DNA of 64,000 nt. It comes from Nitrospira sp. (GTDB lineage: Bacteria; Nitrospirota; Nitrospiria; Nitrospirales; Nitrospiraceae). Each line of letters starts with the position of its first letter. Position 1 is the first letter of the stretch. A program made the position numbers and the translations under genes. Under the pieces are notes generated by a model. The model searched no databases. It saw only the letters and a program-made list of their open reading frames with translations, and was not told the origin of the DNA. Positions 7,877-18,300 of the stretch are shown piece by piece. The stretch spans positions 4,113,501 through 4,177,500 of the forward strand of contig CP060499.1 in NCBI GenBank assembly GCA_024760525.1. The letters are read 5' to 3'.

Positions 7877-9707
7877 CCGACACCTCTATCGGCAACAGCG
7901 ATGGTTCCTGATCAATATGCGTCGGCGGAGCCGTGGATACCCGTGTCATGCTTCGGCGAATCTGCTGCGTCAGCTCACGGGCTTTTCGCCCCGCCGTGAT
8001 GACCTGACCGATATGGCGATGAGCTTTGCTCTCGGTTGGAATCAACGCCAGTGCCAACTCACTAAAGCCCAGTACGGCCGTAAGACTGTTGTTAAACTCG
8101 TGCGCCATGGCGCCGGCCATCGGATTGACCGTCCCCATCTCGACAATCGTGGCTAAGTACGACGTTCCTGACGACAGATGGATGGGGTGAACGGCGACCT
8201 CGATCGGGAATTCAGAGCTGTCCTTTCGAACTCCGTGCAATTCCAGAGCTCCCTCCTTACTGCTCGATGAAGAGGCTGAACGGCTATTGGCACGGAGGTC
8301 CTGCTGCCACACACGACCCCGGGAAGACAGCAAGCATTCAACAGGCCGGCCCAACAACTCCTCACGAACATAGCCGAACATGTGTTCGATCATCCCGTTG
8401 ACCAAGGAGATAGTTCCGTCGTGATGAATCATGAGCATGCCGCCGGGGACCGATTCCATGACGGTCTTGAATTGAAGCTCTCGCTCCTCCGCCATAGTCA
8501 CGACGAGCTTGTAGTCCGTGATGTCTTCAATGGTTCCAGACATCCGAATCGCCTGGTCTGTTGAACCTCGCATGAGGACGCCGCGGCAGCGGATAAACCG
8601 AATATCGCCGCTGGGCTGGATGATTCTGCACTCGATGTCGTATGGACGATCGGAACTGAGCGTCTCCTCGACGAGGGTGCGAACACGATCACAGTCCTCC
8701 GGATGAAGGGCCTTCTTAAAGGTGTCATATGTCGGCGGCACCGAACCTGGTTCGTATCCAAAGATGCGGTATTGCTCAGCCGACCATACCGCGCCATGGT
8801 CGAGACCCCATGCCCAATGATGCATCTCAACACTCGCGTGCGCGTGCTCACGGTGATTATCAACGTGAGAACCTTGGATGTCAGTCCTCTTCCGGCAAGA
8901 CATATCCGAGAAACAGACTAGGAACGACGCGCTTCCATCCCACATGATTGGGGCTGCCGAGAGCTCCACATCAACGGGTTGTCCGTCAAGACGCAGGAAT
9001 CGGGTTTCAAGCGTCTTGGTCGAATAACTTGACGCCTCTATCTGCACCATCAATGGTCGTGCGACCTCCTGGGAGTCGCAATGGATGATGTCACAAAAGT
9101 GTTTTCCAATAAGCTGTTCGGCCGACGAGGCTCCGAGAATCTTCAGACCGGTCCTGTTGACATATGCGACCCTTGTTTCGGTCGTGACCAACATTCCTTC
9201 TGAGGCAAGATCACACAGGAAGGTCGGGGAAGGCATCTTGTGCAGATCCGCTTCCAGCTGCCGGATGTGTGACACATCATTCATCACCCAGATGACCGAC
9301 GTCAGCCGTCCCGCCTGGTCCACCACCGGAGTCAGCGTCACTTCATTCCAAAACGACGTACCGTTTTTACGGTAGTGGCGCAGGGACACTCGGCAGGCAC
9401 TTCCGTCTTGAAGAGCCAACGCGAGCTTTTCTATCGAAGCTCGATCGGTATCCGGCCCACTCAAGATCGCCGTCGTCTGACCGACTATCTCGTGTTCAGC
9501 GTAGCCGGTCAGTATGAGAAAGGCGGGATTGACATAGACCACGGGATGATGTGGGAACGTTGCATCCGTCACGAATACGCCGCAATTCGTCGCCGCAATG
9601 ACCCGTGACTTCAAGACATTTTCGCGGCGGTATCGAATGGCTATCCAAAGAGAGGCGCTGAGAAGGAGGATCAACCCTAGGAAGAGACCAGCAGTCATGT
9701 GGAACAA
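7854..9707 (-). CDS. Multi-PAS sensor protein with a histidine box but no ATPase domain
   Basis: The protein has 617 residues. An N-terminal helix (about 6-25) anchors it to the membrane. Four PAS domains follow at about 35-155, 165-285, 295-410 and 415-525. The first resembles a LOV domain (YVNPAFLILTGY) but has TTAILSG where the flavin-binding cysteine motif NCRFLQG would be. A HisKA box, MAHEFNNSLTAVLGFSELAL, follows at about 535. After it the protein simply ends, with about 60 further residues and no N, G1, F or G2 boxes of a HATPase. Its stop overlaps the receiver gene. It may be a phosphotransfer or dimerisation partner of another kinase, or a hybrid kinase that lost its middle by deletion. 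Confidence 0.8.
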   Translation of the reverse strand: MFHMTAGLFLGLILLLSASLWIAIRYRRENVLKSRVIAATNCGVFVTDATFPHHPVVYVNPAFLILTGYAEHEIVGQTTAILSGPDTDRASIEKLALALQDGSACRVSLRHYRKNGTSFWNEVTLTPVVDQAGRLTSVIWVMNDVSHIRQLEADLHKMPSPTFLCDLASEGMLVTTETRVAYVNRTGLKILGASSAEQLIGKHFCDIIHCDSQEVARPLMVQIEASSYSTKTLETRFLRLDGQPVDVELSAAPIMWDGSASFLVCFSDMSCRKRTDIQGSHVDNHREHAHASVEMHHWAWGLDHGAVWSAEQYRIFGYEPGSVPPTYDTFKKALHPEDCDRVRTLVEETLSSDRPYDIECRIIQPSGDIRFIRCRGVLMRGSTDQAIRMSGTIEDITDYKLVVTMAEERELQFKTVMESVPGGMLMIHHDGTISLVNGMIEHMFGYVREELLGRPVECLLSSRGRVWQQDLRANSRSASSSSSKEGALELHGVRKDSSEFPIEVAVHPIHLSSGTSYLATIVEMGTVNPMAGAMAHEFNNSLTAVLGFSELALALIPTESKAHRHIGQVITAGRKARELTQQIRRSMTRVSTAPPTHIDQEPSLLPIEVSDAVGPRR

Positions 9708-9851
9708 CCTCCGGTCTGCGTGTATAGAGTTGTTACGAATACGAAGAAACTGAGGTAAGTCTATAGAGATCCGGGAGGAATGCCCAGATATGAACGTTAT
9801 TTGCAGGCTAGAATTTTGCCCCTAGAAATGGTAGAGCCGAATGCTGTCGGA

Positions 9852-10508
9852 CTATCCTTGGCGTTTCACGAAGAAGGCAGCCGCTTGCGCGCGCCGCGTG
9901 ATGCGGAGCTTCTGAAACACATTCGCCAAATAGTTCTTGACCGTCTTGTCGCTGAGGCCCAGAGCGACTGCGATTTCCTTGTTCGTCTTCCCCTCGGCCA
10001 CCAGCGCGACAACCCGTTCTTCCTGGGACGACAGCTGATCTGAGCCCGGAGTCGCCGGCAGATCGTGCAATCCTCTCAGCCACCGCAGCGCCCGTTCTGT
10101 CACACCGGAATCTAAGATCGATTGGCCCCTGGCGACCGAACGGATCGCTTCCAGCAAGCCCGGTGAGTCGATTTCCTTCAGGACGTAACCATGAGCCCCG
10201 GCGAGTACTGCAGCGAGAACGGAATCATCGTCGGCGTAGGATGTCAGGAAAATCACCCGTGTGCCCGGCAAGACTCCGAGAATCTCTCGGCACGCATCAA
10301 CCCCGGAACCGTCGGGGAGGCGGACATCCATCAAGACCACGTCAGGCTTCAGCTTCTGCGTTTGCTGGACCGCCTCAGCCATCGTGCCCGCTTCCCCCAC
10401 CACCGTGACACCCTGGGTTTGGCCGAGTACCGTCCGAAGCCCCACGCGAATGACTTCATGATCGTCCACGAGCAACACTCGAATGGTGTGAGTTTTAGTT
10501 GTGAGCAT
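9852..10508 (-). CDS. NarL/DevR-family response regulator
   Basis: From the ATG at 10508 the protein has 218 residues. The receiver domain (about 8-125) shows VLLVDDHEVIRVGL, phosphoacceptor Asp in VVLMDVRLPDGSG, and the Lys of GYVLKEID. A LuxR-type helix-turn-helix follows at about 150-212, with LSSQEERVVALVAEGKTNKE and VKNYLANVFQKL. The start overlaps the last 14 bases of the giant kinase gene 10495-15030, so the two are almost certainly a cognate pair. An upstream in-frame ATG at 10667 would put 53 non-family residues ahead of the receiver domain and is rejected. HisKA_3 kinases normally pair with LuxR-type regulators, which fits. Confidence 0.92.
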   Translation of the reverse strand: MLTTKTHTIRVLLVDDHEVIRVGLRTVLGQTQGVTVVGEAGTMAEAVQQTQKLKPDVVLMDVRLPDGSGVDACREILGVLPGTRVIFLTSYADDDSVLAAVLAGAHGYVLKEIDSPGLLEAIRSVARGQSILDSGVTERALRWLRGLHDLPATPGSDQLSSQEERVVALVAEGKTNKEIAVALGLSDKTVKNYLANVFQKLRITRRAQAAAFFVKRQG

Positions 10509-13500
10509 AGTGCGCGTCCTTTGGGAGATCGAGCAGGATTTTCGTTCCCTTGAAAGGTTTTGACTGCAGCGCAAACAACCCGCGGACCTTTTGAGCCCGT
10601 GCCGCCATGTTGGCCAACCCATAACCAATTCCTTGAGCCGATCGTGCATTGAAGCCGACTCCGTCATCGGTAATGGAAAGACGAACCGACTGGCTGAGCT
10701 CTCGAAACGACACAGTGATCCGTGTGGCTCGACTGTGACGCAATGCGTTACTGAGCCCTTCCCGTACGATATTCATGATATGAAGCGCGTGCTCCGTTGA
10801 AAGCCGACGCGCGGCTGGGTTGTCGATTCTTACCATACATCTGGCCGCCGAAGAACCTGCCATGCTTTTCACCATGGTTCGCAGAGCGGTCGGAAAGTCA
10901 CCGCCTTGTATGACGTGAGACTCTAGGCCGGCGATAAAATTCCGCACCTCGCCCATCACTTGGTTGAGTTGCCCGATCGCCTGATCGAGCGTCCTGATAA
11001 ATTTTCCAGCCATGTGTTCCGGCTGCTGCCTGATCATCGGTTTGCACGTCTCTAGTCCGAGGCCAACCGCATACAACGATTGGAGAAGACCGTCGTGGAG
11101 ATCCTGGCTGATCCGTTCCCGCTCTTGAAGAGCCGCGCTCAAATCCCGTTCGCGTTGCAAGAGCATCTCTTCCATGCGCTTCCGTTCTGTAATATCGGTT
11201 GCGGCGCCAAGCACCATGTGAGCCCGCCCGTGGTCGTCGAAAATCGGCCTCTTCACGGTCTGCACCCAGCGCGTTCGTCCGCTCGCATCGGTGATTCTCT
11301 CCTCCGGGATAAACCGATCCCGCCCGGAATTCATCACCTCAAGATCGTTTTGCCGAAAGAACTCGACCTCCTCCGCATTGCTATTGAAATCAGCGTCGGA
11401 CTTCCCGGTCAGATCTTCCACCGTCGTGCCGTACCAATCGGCGACAGCTTTGTTGGCCATCGTAAAGCGGCCTTCCCGGTCCTTGGCGAAGATGAGGTCC
11501 GGATCCGTGTCGATGACCTGTCGCAAGAATGTATGGGAGCGGTGCAGCTCCGCCTCCGCCCGCTTGCGGTCTCCCACATCCCTCAGAATCGCGCAGCCAT
11601 ATTCTTTGCCTGCATACTGCAAGTAGTTGACGGTGACTTCCGCCTCCAAAACACTTCCGGTTCGTGACCGATAGGTTGACTCGAATGTGAGCGAGCCTTG
11701 TTGCTTCAGGTTATTCCAATGACCCTGCCACCGTTCTACCTCAACGCTCGGATCGATATCATGCACGGTCATGACGATCAGCTTTTCGCGCGGGTAGTCC
11801 AACATTCGACAAGCGGTGTCATTGACGCTAAGAATTCTGGCGCTGGAGTCCACCCACAACACCGCCTCGACCGCCCTATCCACGGAGAATTGGGTCAACC
11901 GTAGCGCCTCTTCCACCCGCTTGCGCTCGGTGATGTCCTCGATAATGGCGACCATAAAATGATCGGTGGCCCCCGCAAGAGTCAATCGTGTGGCGTTGAC
12001 CACAACCCAGACAGCCTGGCCGTCCTTCCGCACGTACCGCTTCTCTATACGGTAGCCTTGCCGGAGGCCTGCGTGCATTTCGTCAGTGAGTGCCAGGTTC
12101 TTGGAGAGATCGTCGGGATGGGTGAAGCGCGCATAGGTTTGTCCGAGGAGCTCCTCCGAAGAGAATCCCACAAGCTTACAGAAAGCCTGATTCACCTTCA
12201 CGTACCGCTTTTCTCCGTCCAGTACCGTGATGCCAAGCGGAGCTTCCTCCACCAGCAACCGGAAGCGCTCTTCGCTCGCCCGTAACGCCTCTTCGGCCCG
12301 CTTGCGGTCGGTGATGTCCTCGTGGGCAACCACGACTCCTTCCCCGTCGCCCGCCAAGGCGGTGGCGCGCAGAACGAACCAGCGCTGCTCCGTGGGTGTA
12401 TGGCAGGGATACTCGATGGTAAAGGCCCCTTGCCGTCCCGTGCGGACCTCTTCGATGCCGTCGAGAATCATCTGCGTCGGTACGTCTTCCTTCAGGACTT
12501 GGCGACAGATGCCCAGATAGTTCATGCCGATTCCTGTATTCAAGGAAGGCACCGTCCCGTTGGCACTGGCGAATCGCCTCCAGGCTTCGTTGACGGCCAC
12601 AATCGCGCCTTCGTGATTCAGCACAGCGATGTGAGCAGACAATGAATTCAAAATGCCGCGGCCCAGTTCTCCGCTTACCCGCAGAGCTTCTTCTGCTCTC
12701 TTGCGTTGCGTGATGTCACGGACGAAGGCACAGTGGAATTCCTGCCCTTCATAAGCGAGGAAACTGACGCGAATGTCGATCGGGACGAGCCGCCCATCCT
12801 TGGCCCGATGGTTGGTCTCGAAGGACATGGTCCTGTTTCGCCGCGTCTCCTCCCAGAAGCCCGGCCACATGGACGCCGGAAAATCCGGATTGAGGTCATG
12901 CACCGTCATGCCGAGGAGCTCGTCTCTCGAATAGCCCACCATGAGGCTGGCGGCCTCATTCGCATAGAGGATCTTGGCGTACGGATCGATCCAGTAAATC
13001 GCGTCCACTGCCTGATCCATGGCGAATTGGGTCTGGCGCAACCGTTCCTCCGCCCGCTTACGTTCCGTGATGTCGGAAAACAGGCCGAGTATGGCGGGCT
13101 TGCCGTTCCACATGATCCGTGCGGCTTCCACCTGAACTGGAACGGATGTTCCATCTATCTTGAGATATGTTCGCTCCGCGCTATGGACAGAAACCCCGCC
13201 TGCGAGCAACCGTGTGATGTTCTCACGGACTTCTTGATGATGGTCCGGATGGATAAACTCAAAAATCGATCGATCCAGAATTTCCTTGGCATCTCTCCCG
13301 CCCATGATGAAGATACCGGTTCGGTTGATGTAGACCGTCCGACCTTCACAGATGACGAAGACGCCTGACGGGGAAAGCTCCACCAACGTCCGGTACCGTT
13401 CTTCGCTCTCCCGTACTGCCGCTTCAACGTGCTTCAATGCCGTAATATCTCGACCGATACCGGTCATGCCGATGAGCCGGCCGCCACGATCCTTCAGCAC

Positions 13501-15030
13501 GGCGCCGGTCCAGTGGTAGGGAATGGTCCGTCCGTCTTTCGTCACCAAGTGACATTCAACTTCCGCAGTCCCCGCTTCAACCACCTGTTGCATGGCCGCC
13601 GCAAGTTTCGGCCGCTCCTCTTCCGGAACGAATGTCAGCGCCGGACGATGCATCAATTCTTCGGGGGAATAGCCGCTGATGTTCCAGACGTGCTTATTCC
13701 AATTGACGACCTTCCCCTCGAGATCCAGGGTATACATGATGTCGGGAACGGTCTCGGTGATGTTCTGAAGATCGTGGAGGGCGACTGAGAGGGTCTCCTC
13801 CATCCGTTTGCGATCCGTAATGTCGGTATGCGATCCGAGGAGGCGGATTCGTCGGCCGTCGGCTTCCGTCACAAAGGAGGCTCGTGATTCGATCCATCGA
13901 TAGGTCCCATCCTTGTGCCGCATGCGGAATTCCTGCCGATAGTCGCTCTCAGCGCTTGTCAGGTAGTCCTGCACATACGCGATGGCTCGATCATGATCGT
14001 CCGGGTGCAGCCGCGTTTCCCACGTGTCGAATGAGTCCGCCAGCTCCGTGTCTTCGTATCCAAGCTGTCGTTTCCATTCCCTAGAAAGCACGACCTCTTT
14101 CGTGTCCGTGTTCCAGTCCCATAACCCGGTCCCCGACGCCTGGAGGGCTTGTCGGAGTTTTTCTTGCGAGGTCCGTAGCATGGCGTCCGTGCGCTTCCGC
14201 TCGGTAATGTCCCGTGAGTTGACGATGACGCTGCAGCGTCCTTCAGGATCACACACCGCCCGACCGATTCCTTCGAAATGGCGCCATGAGCGGTCCTTGT
14301 GACGAAAGCGAAATTCCGCAATTTGAGGGACTCCAAGCCGCTGGATGAGCAACTGGAACTTTTCCATCACAACGGGAAGATCCTCCTGATGAATGAACTC
14401 AAAGGCGATCTGCCCGTCGAGCTCGTGTTGCGCGTAACCGAGCAATCGTTCGAAGGAGGGGCTTTCAAACCGAATCGTGCCGTCCAAATCAAGCACCGTG
14501 ATGATGTCCGAGGAATGCTCGATCAGCGCGCGGAAGTGAGCTTCGCGCTGTTGCAGCGCGGACTCCGCCCGCTTGCGATCGGTCACATCCAAGGCTGTTC
14601 CGGACAGACGAAGGGGCTGCCCGCCGCCGTCGCGGTCCACTTCGCCGCAGCAGTGAATGGTGCGTATCTCGCCATCGGGCCGGACGATCCGGCATTCGAT
14701 GTCATAGGTTGACGCTCCGGCCAACGCGCCATCGAACGACGCCAGGACCCGGTCATGATCGTCCGGAAGAATTGCCGAGACAAAGGTGTCGAACGTCACC
14801 TCGCGTGATTGCGGCTCGTACCCGAATATACGGTAGAGCTCATCTGACCAGTGCACCGCGCCGTTCCCGATATCCCAGTCCCAACTCCCCAAGTGAGCAA
14901 GGGCTTGCGCCACATGGAGGTGGCGAGTTCGTTCGTGCAGCACACGGTCCCGTTCGGCAAGGTCACGCGCCAAGTCGGCGACCTGCTTGCGCAGCAGATC
15001 CCATTCAGGAAGGTGGCTCGTTGGACTCAT
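10495..15030 (-). CDS. Giant cytoplasmic histidine kinase with about ten PAS domains
   Basis: The 1511-residue protein has no membrane helix and begins with a short coiled region rich in Arg and Glu. I count ten PAS repeats, each of the later ones introduced by a linker such as ITERKRAEEALR. The C-terminus is a NarX-type kinase: HisKA_3 with ERERISQDLHDGLLQSLYA, where the His is the phosphorylation site, then a HATPase with NIVREGLSNALRHS (N box), ITDDGVGF (G1) and GIGYGLANMAARA (G2). It should phosphorylate the overlapping LuxR-type regulator. No cofactor can be named for any PAS domain. It is a paralogue of the next kinase, sharing both ends and several PAS units, but with a different number of modules. 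Confidence 0.93.
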   Translation of the reverse strand: MSPTSHLPEWDLLRKQVADLARDLAERDRVLHERTRHLHVAQALAHLGSWDWDIGNGAVHWSDELYRIFGYEPQSREVTFDTFVSAILPDDHDRVLASFDGALAGASTYDIECRIVRPDGEIRTIHCCGEVDRDGGGQPLRLSGTALDVTDRKRAESALQQREAHFRALIEHSSDIITVLDLDGTIRFESPSFERLLGYAQHELDGQIAFEFIHQEDLPVVMEKFQLLIQRLGVPQIAEFRFRHKDRSWRHFEGIGRAVCDPEGRCSVIVNSRDITERKRTDAMLRTSQEKLRQALQASGTGLWDWNTDTKEVVLSREWKRQLGYEDTELADSFDTWETRLHPDDHDRAIAYVQDYLTSAESDYRQEFRMRHKDGTYRWIESRASFVTEADGRRIRLLGSHTDITDRKRMEETLSVALHDLQNITETVPDIMYTLDLEGKVVNWNKHVWNISGYSPEELMHRPALTFVPEEERPKLAAAMQQVVEAGTAEVECHLVTKDGRTIPYHWTGAVLKDRGGRLIGMTGIGRDITALKHVEAAVRESEERYRTLVELSPSGVFVICEGRTVYINRTGIFIMGGRDAKEILDRSIFEFIHPDHHQEVRENITRLLAGGVSVHSAERTYLKIDGTSVPVQVEAARIMWNGKPAILGLFSDITERKRAEERLRQTQFAMDQAVDAIYWIDPYAKILYANEAASLMVGYSRDELLGMTVHDLNPDFPASMWPGFWEETRRNRTMSFETNHRAKDGRLVPIDIRVSFLAYEGQEFHCAFVRDITQRKRAEEALRVSGELGRGILNSLSAHIAVLNHEGAIVAVNEAWRRFASANGTVPSLNTGIGMNYLGICRQVLKEDVPTQMILDGIEEVRTGRQGAFTIEYPCHTPTEQRWFVLRATALAGDGEGVVVAHEDITDRKRAEEALRASEERFRLLVEEAPLGITVLDGEKRYVKVNQAFCKLVGFSSEELLGQTYARFTHPDDLSKNLALTDEMHAGLRQGYRIEKRYVRKDGQAVWVVVNATRLTLAGATDHFMVAIIEDITERKRVEEALRLTQFSVDRAVEAVLWVDSSARILSVNDTACRMLDYPREKLIVMTVHDIDPSVEVERWQGHWNNLKQQGSLTFESTYRSRTGSVLEAEVTVNYLQYAGKEYGCAILRDVGDRKRAEAELHRSHTFLRQVIDTDPDLIFAKDREGRFTMANKAVADWYGTTVEDLTGKSDADFNSNAEEVEFFRQNDLEVMNSGRDRFIPEERITDASGRTRWVQTVKRPIFDDHGRAHMVLGAATDITERKRMEEMLLQRERDLSAALQERERISQDLHDGLLQSLYAVGLGLETCKPMIRQQPEHMAGKFIRTLDQAIGQLNQVMGEVRNFIAGLESHVIQGGDFPTALRTMVKSMAGSSAARCMVRIDNPAARRLSTEHALHIMNIVREGLSNALRHSRATRITVSFRELSQSVRLSITDDGVGFNARSAQGIGYGLANMAARAQKVRGLFALQSKPFKGTKILLDLPKDAHYAHN

Positions 15031-15200
15031 GATGAGGCTCCTTGCTGCGTGACACCGATCCTCTATCGATGGTCAGCTCAGCTCATGGGAGTAACCGCTT
15101 CCCCCTCGCGAATCGATGAGTGAATGTGGCTTTCGCCAAGAATATTTCTTCGCCTTGGACTGAAGCTACTGGTTCCTAAGAAAAGGTCTCAAGAGGGCAC

Positions 15201-15266
15201 CAGTGTCCTATGGGAATAGAGGAAAGTCTAGATCCAAATGGACCCAGAGCCGGAAGTAGACTCGGG
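15201..15266 (-). promoter_or_regulatory. Conserved upstream element of the giant kinase (copy 1)
   Basis: This stretch, about 170 bases upstream of the kinase start at 15030, is clearly related to 19421-19490, which sits at almost the same distance upstream of the paralogous kinase. Shared blocks on the plus strand include AGTGTCCTA, GAAAGTC and AGATCC. On the transcribed strand these give a GGACTTTC block and an AGGACACT block about 15-20 bases apart. They may be regulator half-sites or simply duplicated DNA. Confidence 0.5.
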
Positions 15267-15283
15267 GCAGACGTTCAGGCCGA

Positions 15284-15346
15284 TGGCGTCCACGGCGGGT
15301 CTCGAACCCCCACGGCTCTTGCCGCGCACCTCTCAACGATGCGTGT
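15284..15346 (-). pseudogene. 3' fragment of a class II tRNA (Leu- or Ser-type)
   Basis: On the minus strand this reads like a tRNA from the end of the D-arm to the CCA. The anticodon region ends at about 15317. A variable arm CGGCAAGAGCCG, a T-arm with loop TTCGAGA, an acceptor strand CGTGGAC, discriminator G and an encoded CCA follow. Over 54 aligned positions, 41 match tRNA-Leu(GAG) at 20687-20770. The discriminator G and a possible UGA anticodon suit tRNA-Ser better. No matching 5' half follows: the sequence runs into the stop codon of the kinase at 15346. Such 3' halves are typical leftovers of integration into tRNA genes. I cannot say which tRNA was the source. Confidence 0.65.
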
Positions 15347-18300
15347 TAGCTGGAGGTCTCATCGGCGTCTTTGGGAAGATCAAGCAGAATTCTTGCCCCT
15401 CGATGAGGCTCCGCCCGGACGGCGAACAGGCCGCCGACTTTTTGAGCCCGCGCCGCCATGTTTTCCAACCCGTGACCGACCCCATGGGCCGACCGTGGAT
15501 TGAATCCGATGCCATTGTCAGTAATGGCCAGACGGACCGAACCGATCAGCTGTCGCAATGATACGGTAATGCGTGTGGCATGGCTGTGACGAAGGGAGTT
15601 ACTCAACCCCTCCCGCACAATGTTGATGATATGAAGGGCGTGCTCGGTTGAGATATGCCGGCCAGCTGCATCGTCGATCCGCACCCGACATGTGGCCGAC
15701 GAAGAAGCGCACATGGTTTGGACCATGGTGCGTAAGGCCGTCGGGAGGTCTCCGCCTTGCATAAGGTGAGACTCGAGACCGGCGATGAAATTGCGGATCT
15801 CCCCCATGACTTGGTTGAGTTGCCCAATGGCCTGATCAAGTGTCGTCAGAAATTTTTCAGCGACGTGTTCCGGTTGTTCCCTGATCAGCGGCTTACACGT
15901 TTCCAACCCGAGCCCGACCGCATACAGCGATTGGAGGATCCCGTCGTGGAGATCCTGGCTGATCCGTTCCCGTTCTTGAAGGGCCGCGCTCAAATCCCGT
16001 TCGCGTTGCAGAAGCATTTCTTCCATTCGCTTCCGCTCGGTGATGTCGGTCGACGCGCCAAGCACCATGTGGGCGTGCCCATGGTCATCAATAATGGGCC
16101 GCTTGATGGACTGTAACCATCGCATCTTGCCGGACCAATCCGTGATTTTTTCCTCCGCGATAAAGCATTCCTGCAACGAGTTCATGACCTGGAGATCCTT
16201 CTGACGAAAGAACTCCACCTCTTCTCCGTTGGGGTTAAAATCAGCATCCGACTGACCGATGAGGTTTTCCACAGTGGTTCCGTAACAATCAGCGACCGCC
16301 TTGTTGACCATCGTAAAGCGTCCTTCGCGATCCTTGGCAAAAATAAAATTCGGATCGCCGTCGATCACCTGCCGCAAGAAGGCATGGGACCGGCGTAACT
16401 CGTCCTCGGCACGTTTCCGATCCGTGATGTCATCCCCCACCGTCACACTACATTGTTTGCCCTTGAGCTCGATCAGCTCCGACGACAACAGGAACTGGCG
16501 AACTTCGCCATGTTTGCTTCGCAGTTTGACTTCCATGTTGCGGATCGACCCCACACGCTTCAATAGATCGACAAAACGTATTCGTTCCTCGGCCGAATAC
16601 CAGACGCCTAGCTCCAAAGTGGTGTGTCCCTCGACTTCGTCATTGCGATAGCCCAACAGCTGACACGCGGCATCATTGACCTCCACCAGCCGACCGGTGT
16701 CTACCTCGCTGATGACCACAGGATGCGGGCTCGCCTGGAACGCCTTGGCAAACCGTTCCTCGCTGGCACGCAGTGCTTCTTCCGCATGCTTGCGCTCGGT
16801 GATATCGTCGCACACGATCAGCGCCAACGGTTCTCCATCCAGGCTTTGCAGCACACGCGCAAACTCGCGGACCCAGAGCACCGTGCCATCGTTCCGCACC
16901 TTGCGGAATTCCCATTGCGCCACGCCTTCCGGATGACGAAAGAACGCTTCCATTTCAGCACAAACACGCTCTCGGTCTTCTTTAAAAAACACCGTCGTCA
17001 CCGACTTCCCCACCAGATCCTCGACGCCATAGCCCAAGTACTGCGCGCCGTACTGGTTGACGGACCGGATCATTCCCGTACCGTCCACGGTGAAATACAT
17101 CGAGGGCGTTTCATCATAGAGGGTCCGGTATCGTTCCTCGCTTTGACGCAATGCGTCCAGTGCCGATTGGTGGTCCAGCTCGCTGCCGAGCCATCTCGCC
17201 ATGAGTTGGATGAAATCCCGTTCGGACTCGGTATAACGTTTGTCGCGGGGTTCGACACTTGCGAAGTACAGTGTTCCATAGGTGCGTTCCAGTCCGTTGA
17301 CCACGGCCCCGATATACGATTCCAACTTCAGCGTCGCGTAGGCTGGATGCTGGCGCCATATCGGAGACGCACCGGCATGCTCGAAACTCAACGTCCCGCT
17401 CTGGCGAAGGGTCTCGCTGCAGTACGTGTTGCACAGAGGCACGCGCATGCCTGGATGGAAAGCCGAGTCGGGTGCGTTGACCGGGCCCATCTCCAAGGCT
17501 TCGCCCTGAACAAAGGTCTCGACGCCGATCGGAAGGTCGAAAAATCGGCACCCGAGCTGTAGCAGGGCTTCGACCCGCTCTTGAAACGACTGCCCCTGCG
17601 CCGACGAGATATCGTGGAGCGCGCGGATGGCTTGCCGGCTCTTCCAGAGGGCCTGTTCCGCCTGCCTTCGTTCGGTGATGTCTTTACTGAGTACGATCAT
17701 GCAGGATTTGCCGTTGTATTCAATTCGCTCGGCGGACATCAGGCAATCGCGGTGCTCACCGCTGGCCGTATCAAAAGCAACCTCGAAATTACGGATCGAG
17801 CCCTCGCGGTTCACTCTTTCAATGAAGCGAACTTGAGTGTCCAGCGGCAACCAATGTTCAAGCTCATCTCCCTTGCGGCCGACCACATCCTCTCGAGGAT
17901 ACTCAAGGCAGGTGAGACAGGCCTCGTTGACGTCAAGCCACCGGCCCGAGTCAAGCTCCACCAGAATCATCGGGTCCGGGCTCGACCGGAACGCTTTGGA
18001 GAACAGTTCCTCGCTGGCCCGCAGCGCGTCTTCCGCCTGCTTACGCTCAGCGACATCGGAAACAAGGTTAAGAATGGCGGGTTTGCCGTCCCACATGATC
18101 CGTGCGGCTTCGACTTGAACGTGGATCGGTGTTCCATCCCTCTTCAAATAGATTCGTTCCGCGCTATGAACGGAATCCCTCCCGGTGAGTAACCGTTTCA
18201 TATTTTCACGGACGTCGTGGTGATAATCCGGATGGATGAAATCAAACATCGGCCGTTCGAGAATTTCCCGTGGATCATTCGCTCCCATAAGAATGGCGGT

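Noticed and set aside
10509..10667. Upstream start of the NarL-type regulator
   Set aside because: The extra 53 residues lie in frame opposite the kinase C-terminus and match no receiver domain; the ATG at 10508 starts precisely before LTTKTHTIRVLLVDD.
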